From NCBI GenBank assembly GCA_017303755.1, contig JAFLBS010000005.1, positions 186,001 to 250,000 of the forward strand: 64,000 nt of DNA. The letters run 5' to 3'. Below the pieces are notes generated by a model. It ran no database searches. It had not been told where the DNA came from and was given only the letters and a program-made list of their open reading frames with translations. How positions within the stretch are numbered: position 1 is the stretch's first letter; each line of letters begins with the position of its first letter. Position numbers and translations under genes: made by a program. The DNA comes from Flavobacteriales bacterium. GTDB lineage: Bacteria; Bacteroidota; Bacteroidia; Flavobacteriales; Flavobacteriaceae. Positions 62,035 to 64,000 of the stretch are shown here, piece after piece.

Positions 62035-64000
62035 TTATTTACTCAAATACATTTTTCTTCTACTGTACAATTCATAGAATGCATCGTCTTTTAAATCGTC
62101 TATGAATAAAATGCTTTCACCTGTCGATTTCATTTCGGGTCCGAGTGCTTTGTTCACATTTGGGAATTTACTAAAAGAGAAAACGGGTTGTTTAATAGCG
62201 TATCCTTTTAATTGCGGATTGAACGTGAAATCGGTTACTTTATTCACACCCAACATTACTTTAGTAGCATAATTTACATACGGTTCGCCATACGCTTTGG
62301 CAATAAACGGAACCGTTCTTGATGCACGCGGATTGGCTTCGATGATGTATACGATATCGTCTTTAATAGCAAATTGAATATTAATTAAACCAACTGTTCG
62401 CAGTGCCAAAGCAATTTTCTTAGTGTGATCCTTGATTTGTTGCATTACGAATTCACCTAAATTAAACGGTGGTAATGTTGCATTTGAATCTCCTGAGTGA
62501 ACACCACATGGTTCAATGTGCTCCATAATTCCGATGATGTACACATTTTCACCATCGCAAATCGCGTCGGCTTCGGCTTCGATGGCACCATCTAAATAAT
62601 GATCGAGTAGTAATTTATTTCCGGGAATATTTTTTAATAAATCGATAACGTGTTCTTCTAACTCCTGCTTGTTGATGACAATTTTCATCCCTTGTCCACC
62701 CAACACATAAGAAGGTCGAACAAGTAATGGGAAATCCAAAACATCAGCTAAAGCCGACGCCTGGTCAGCATTTTCGGCTACACCAAACTGTGGAAATGGA
62801 ATTTTCAGTTCGGTCAATAATTCCGAGAATCTTCCGCGATCTTCGGCTAAATCTAAGGCATCAAACGAAGTTCCGAGGATTTTGATTCCGTATTTCGATA
62901 ATTTTTCAGCTAATTTCAAAGCGGTTTGTCCGCCCAATTGCACAATTACTCCTTCTGGATTTTCATGGCGAATGATGTCGTAAATGTGTTCCCAAAAAAC
63001 AGGTTCGAAATACAATTTATCGGCCGTATCAAAATCGGTCGAAACCGTTTCGGGATTACAGTTAATCATGATGGTTTCGTAACCACACTCTTTCGCAGCC
63101 AAAACACCGTGAACACACGAGTAATCAAATTCAATTCCTTGTCCGATTCGGTTCGGACCCGAGCCTAAAACGACTACTTTTTTCTTGTCGGTTACAATAC
63201 TTTCATTATGAACATATCGCTCGCCTGTAGCGGTTTGGATTTCAGCTTCAAAGGTAGAATAGTAATAAGGAGTTTGCGCTTTGAATTCGGCCGCACACGT
63301 ATCTACCAATTTGTATACGCGTTTGATGTTCATCTCGTCACGCAATTTGTACACCTGACTTTCCAAACAGCCCAACATGTGTGCTATTTGACGGTCACCG
63401 TAGCCTTTTTGTTTGGCTTCAAGTAGTAATTCTTTAGGTAACGAATCGATTTTATATTGTGAAATTTCTTTTTCAATGAAATACAGTTCTTCGTATTGTT
63501 TGAGGAACCACATATCAATTTTGGTGATTTCGTGGATGCGACTCAGTGGAATTCCCATTTGAATGGCATCGTAAATCACAAAAACTCTATCCCAACTTGC
63601 GAAGGTGAGTTTTTCAATGATTTGTTCGTAGTTTTTATAGCCTTTTCCGTCGGCGCCCAAACCATTTCGTTTAATTTCTAATGATTGCGTTGCTTTGTGC
63701 AATGCTTCTTGGAACGAACGACCAATTCCCATTACTTCACCTACTGATTTCATTTGAAGTCCTAACGTTCGGTCTGCACCTTCAAATTTATCGAAGTTCC
63801 AACGTGGAATTTTTACGATAACGTAATCTAAAGTTGGTTCGAATAAAGCCGAAGTAGATTTGGTAATTTGGTTTTGAAGTTCGTCTAAGTTATAACCTAA
63901 TGCTAATTTAGAAGCTATTTTGGCAATTGGGTAACCCGTTGCTTTGGATGCTAAGGCTGATGAACGCGATACACGCGGGTTGATTTCTATGGCAACAATG
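62035..64000 (-). CDS. carB: Carbamoyl-phosphate synthase large subunit, C-terminal part (5' end outside window)
   Basis: The visible 655 codons are the C-terminal part of the roughly 950-1070-residue enzyme. The frame is open to base 64000 (NPRVSRSSALASKATGYPIA, IPRWNFDKFEGADRTLGLQM), so the Met at 63753 is internal. Present: end of the first ATP-grasp unit, the oligomerisation domain (KIDMWFLKQYEEL), the second ATP-grasp (GQGIEFDYSCVHGV, NPETVSTDFDTADKLYFEP, GGQTALKLAEKL, RPSYVLGGQGM). It ends at about FYELYSRRKMYLSK without the usual C-terminal MGS-like allosteric domain, a shorter form known in some Bacteroidota. Confidence 0.95.
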   Translation of the reverse strand, partial: IVAIEINPRVSRSSALASKATGYPIAKIASKLALGYNLDELQNQITKSTSALFEPTLDYVIVKIPRWNFDKFEGADRTLGLQMKSVGEVMGIGRSFQEALHKATQSLEIKRNGLGADGKGYKNYEQIIEKLTFASWDRVFVIYDAIQMGIPLSRIHEITKIDMWFLKQYEELYFIEKEISQYKIDSLPKELLLEAKQKGYGDRQIAHMLGCLESQVYKLRDEMNIKRVYKLVDTCAAEFKAQTPYYYSTFEAEIQTATGERYVHNESIVTDKKKVVVLGSGPNRIGQGIEFDYSCVHGVLAAKECGYETIMINCNPETVSTDFDTADKLYFEPVFWEHIYDIIRHENPEGVIVQLGGQTALKLAEKLSKYGIKILGTSFDALDLAEDRGRFSELLTELKIPFPQFGVAENADQASALADVLDFPLLVRPSYVLGGQGMKIVINKQELEEHVIDLLKNIPGNKLLLDHYLDGAIEAEADAICDGENVYIIGIMEHIEPCGVHSGDSNATLPPFNLGEFVMQQIKDHTKKIALALRTVGLINIQFAIKDDIVYIIEANPRASRTVPFIAKAYGEPYVNYATKVMLGVNKVTDFTFNPQLKGYAIKQPVFSFSKFPNVNKALGPEMKSTGESILFIDDLKDDAFYELYSRRKMYLSK

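Noticed and set aside
62035-63753. Independent start of carB at 63753
   Set aside because: The frame remains open with conserved CarB sequence up to the window edge, so this Met is internal.

Overview
The window reads as a low-GC chromosome segment of a member of Flavobacteriaceae (Bacteroidota), most likely a Flavobacterium or close relative. Evidence includes a GldI-type gliding lipoprotein, proteins with type IX secretion (T9SS) C-terminal sorting domains, a SusC/FecA-style outer-membrane beta-barrel protein, a hybrid two-component system, a PafA-type phosphatase, promoters of the flavobacterial TTG / TAnnTTTG type, and start sites without clear Shine-Dalgarno sequences. No phage, insertion sequence transposase, CRISPR array, tRNA or rRNA was recognised.

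Layout. 1-8.6 kb: the 3' part of a DEAD-box RNA helicase, a small envelope operon (carboxypeptidase-like-domain protein, DUF2306 membrane protein, YARHG lipoprotein, small membrane protein), trmH, an ECF sigma/anti-sigma pair, a cysteine-free sirtuin and purB. 8.6-17 kb: a four-helix-bundle protein, guaB, a P-type ATPase lying between two copies of a composite repeat, a 970-bp repeat-rich gap, an HMG-CoA-lyase family enzyme, pyrD and a small heat-shock protein. 17-25.4 kb: a surface/secreted-protein locus with a YadA-head-like protein, a hybrid sensor kinase/AraC regulator, a repeat-containing secreted protein, a 51-residue ORF and a second large secreted protein. 25.5-31 kb: TerB-like protein, esterase, DUF1456, Crp/Fnr regulator with a DUF2892 membrane protein, lipoprotein, VOC protein, sucC. 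31-40 kb: lysA, YitT-type membrane protein, PafA phosphatase, nitronate monooxygenase/FabK-like enzyme, T9SS subtilisin, mnmA, MORN/YwqK-like protein. 40-51 kb: two FAS1 lipoproteins, yidC, pyrG, DUF3820, OsmC, LysM/receptor protein, guaA. 51-64 kb: DUF805-fluC, a DHH phosphoesterase-gldI-two PPIase run, a LytS/LytR-type pair facing an outer-membrane barrel protein, a T9SS cargo protein, and carB running off the end.

Functional themes. Nucleotide biosynthesis genes are scattered but numerous (purB, guaB, guaA, pyrD, pyrG, carB). Envelope and export functions dominate the rest (yidC, gldI and PPIases, T9SS cargo, FAS1 and YARHG lipoproteins). Three regulators have plausible local targets: the hybrid AraC-type regulator (shared TGTAAC...GTTACATG sites upstream of itself and of the next gene), the Crp/Fnr protein (GTGA-N6-TCAC palindrome before DUF2892), and the LytTR pair next to the barrel gene.

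The most unusual content is intergenic. At least six copies of a structured repeat begin TAGCCC-N-GAT and close with C-N'-GG, where N and N' covary as A/T, T/A and C/G between copies. This is direct evidence for a conserved base-paired RNA or DNA structure; it may correspond to the Flavo-1 RNA class, which needs a covariance-model search. Other hairpin repeat families, an alternating 112-bp tandem array, and a palindrome that encodes the last residues of PyrG make this a good window for studying small repeated elements. Calls rest on reading the sequence and on family knowledge; no database search was run.
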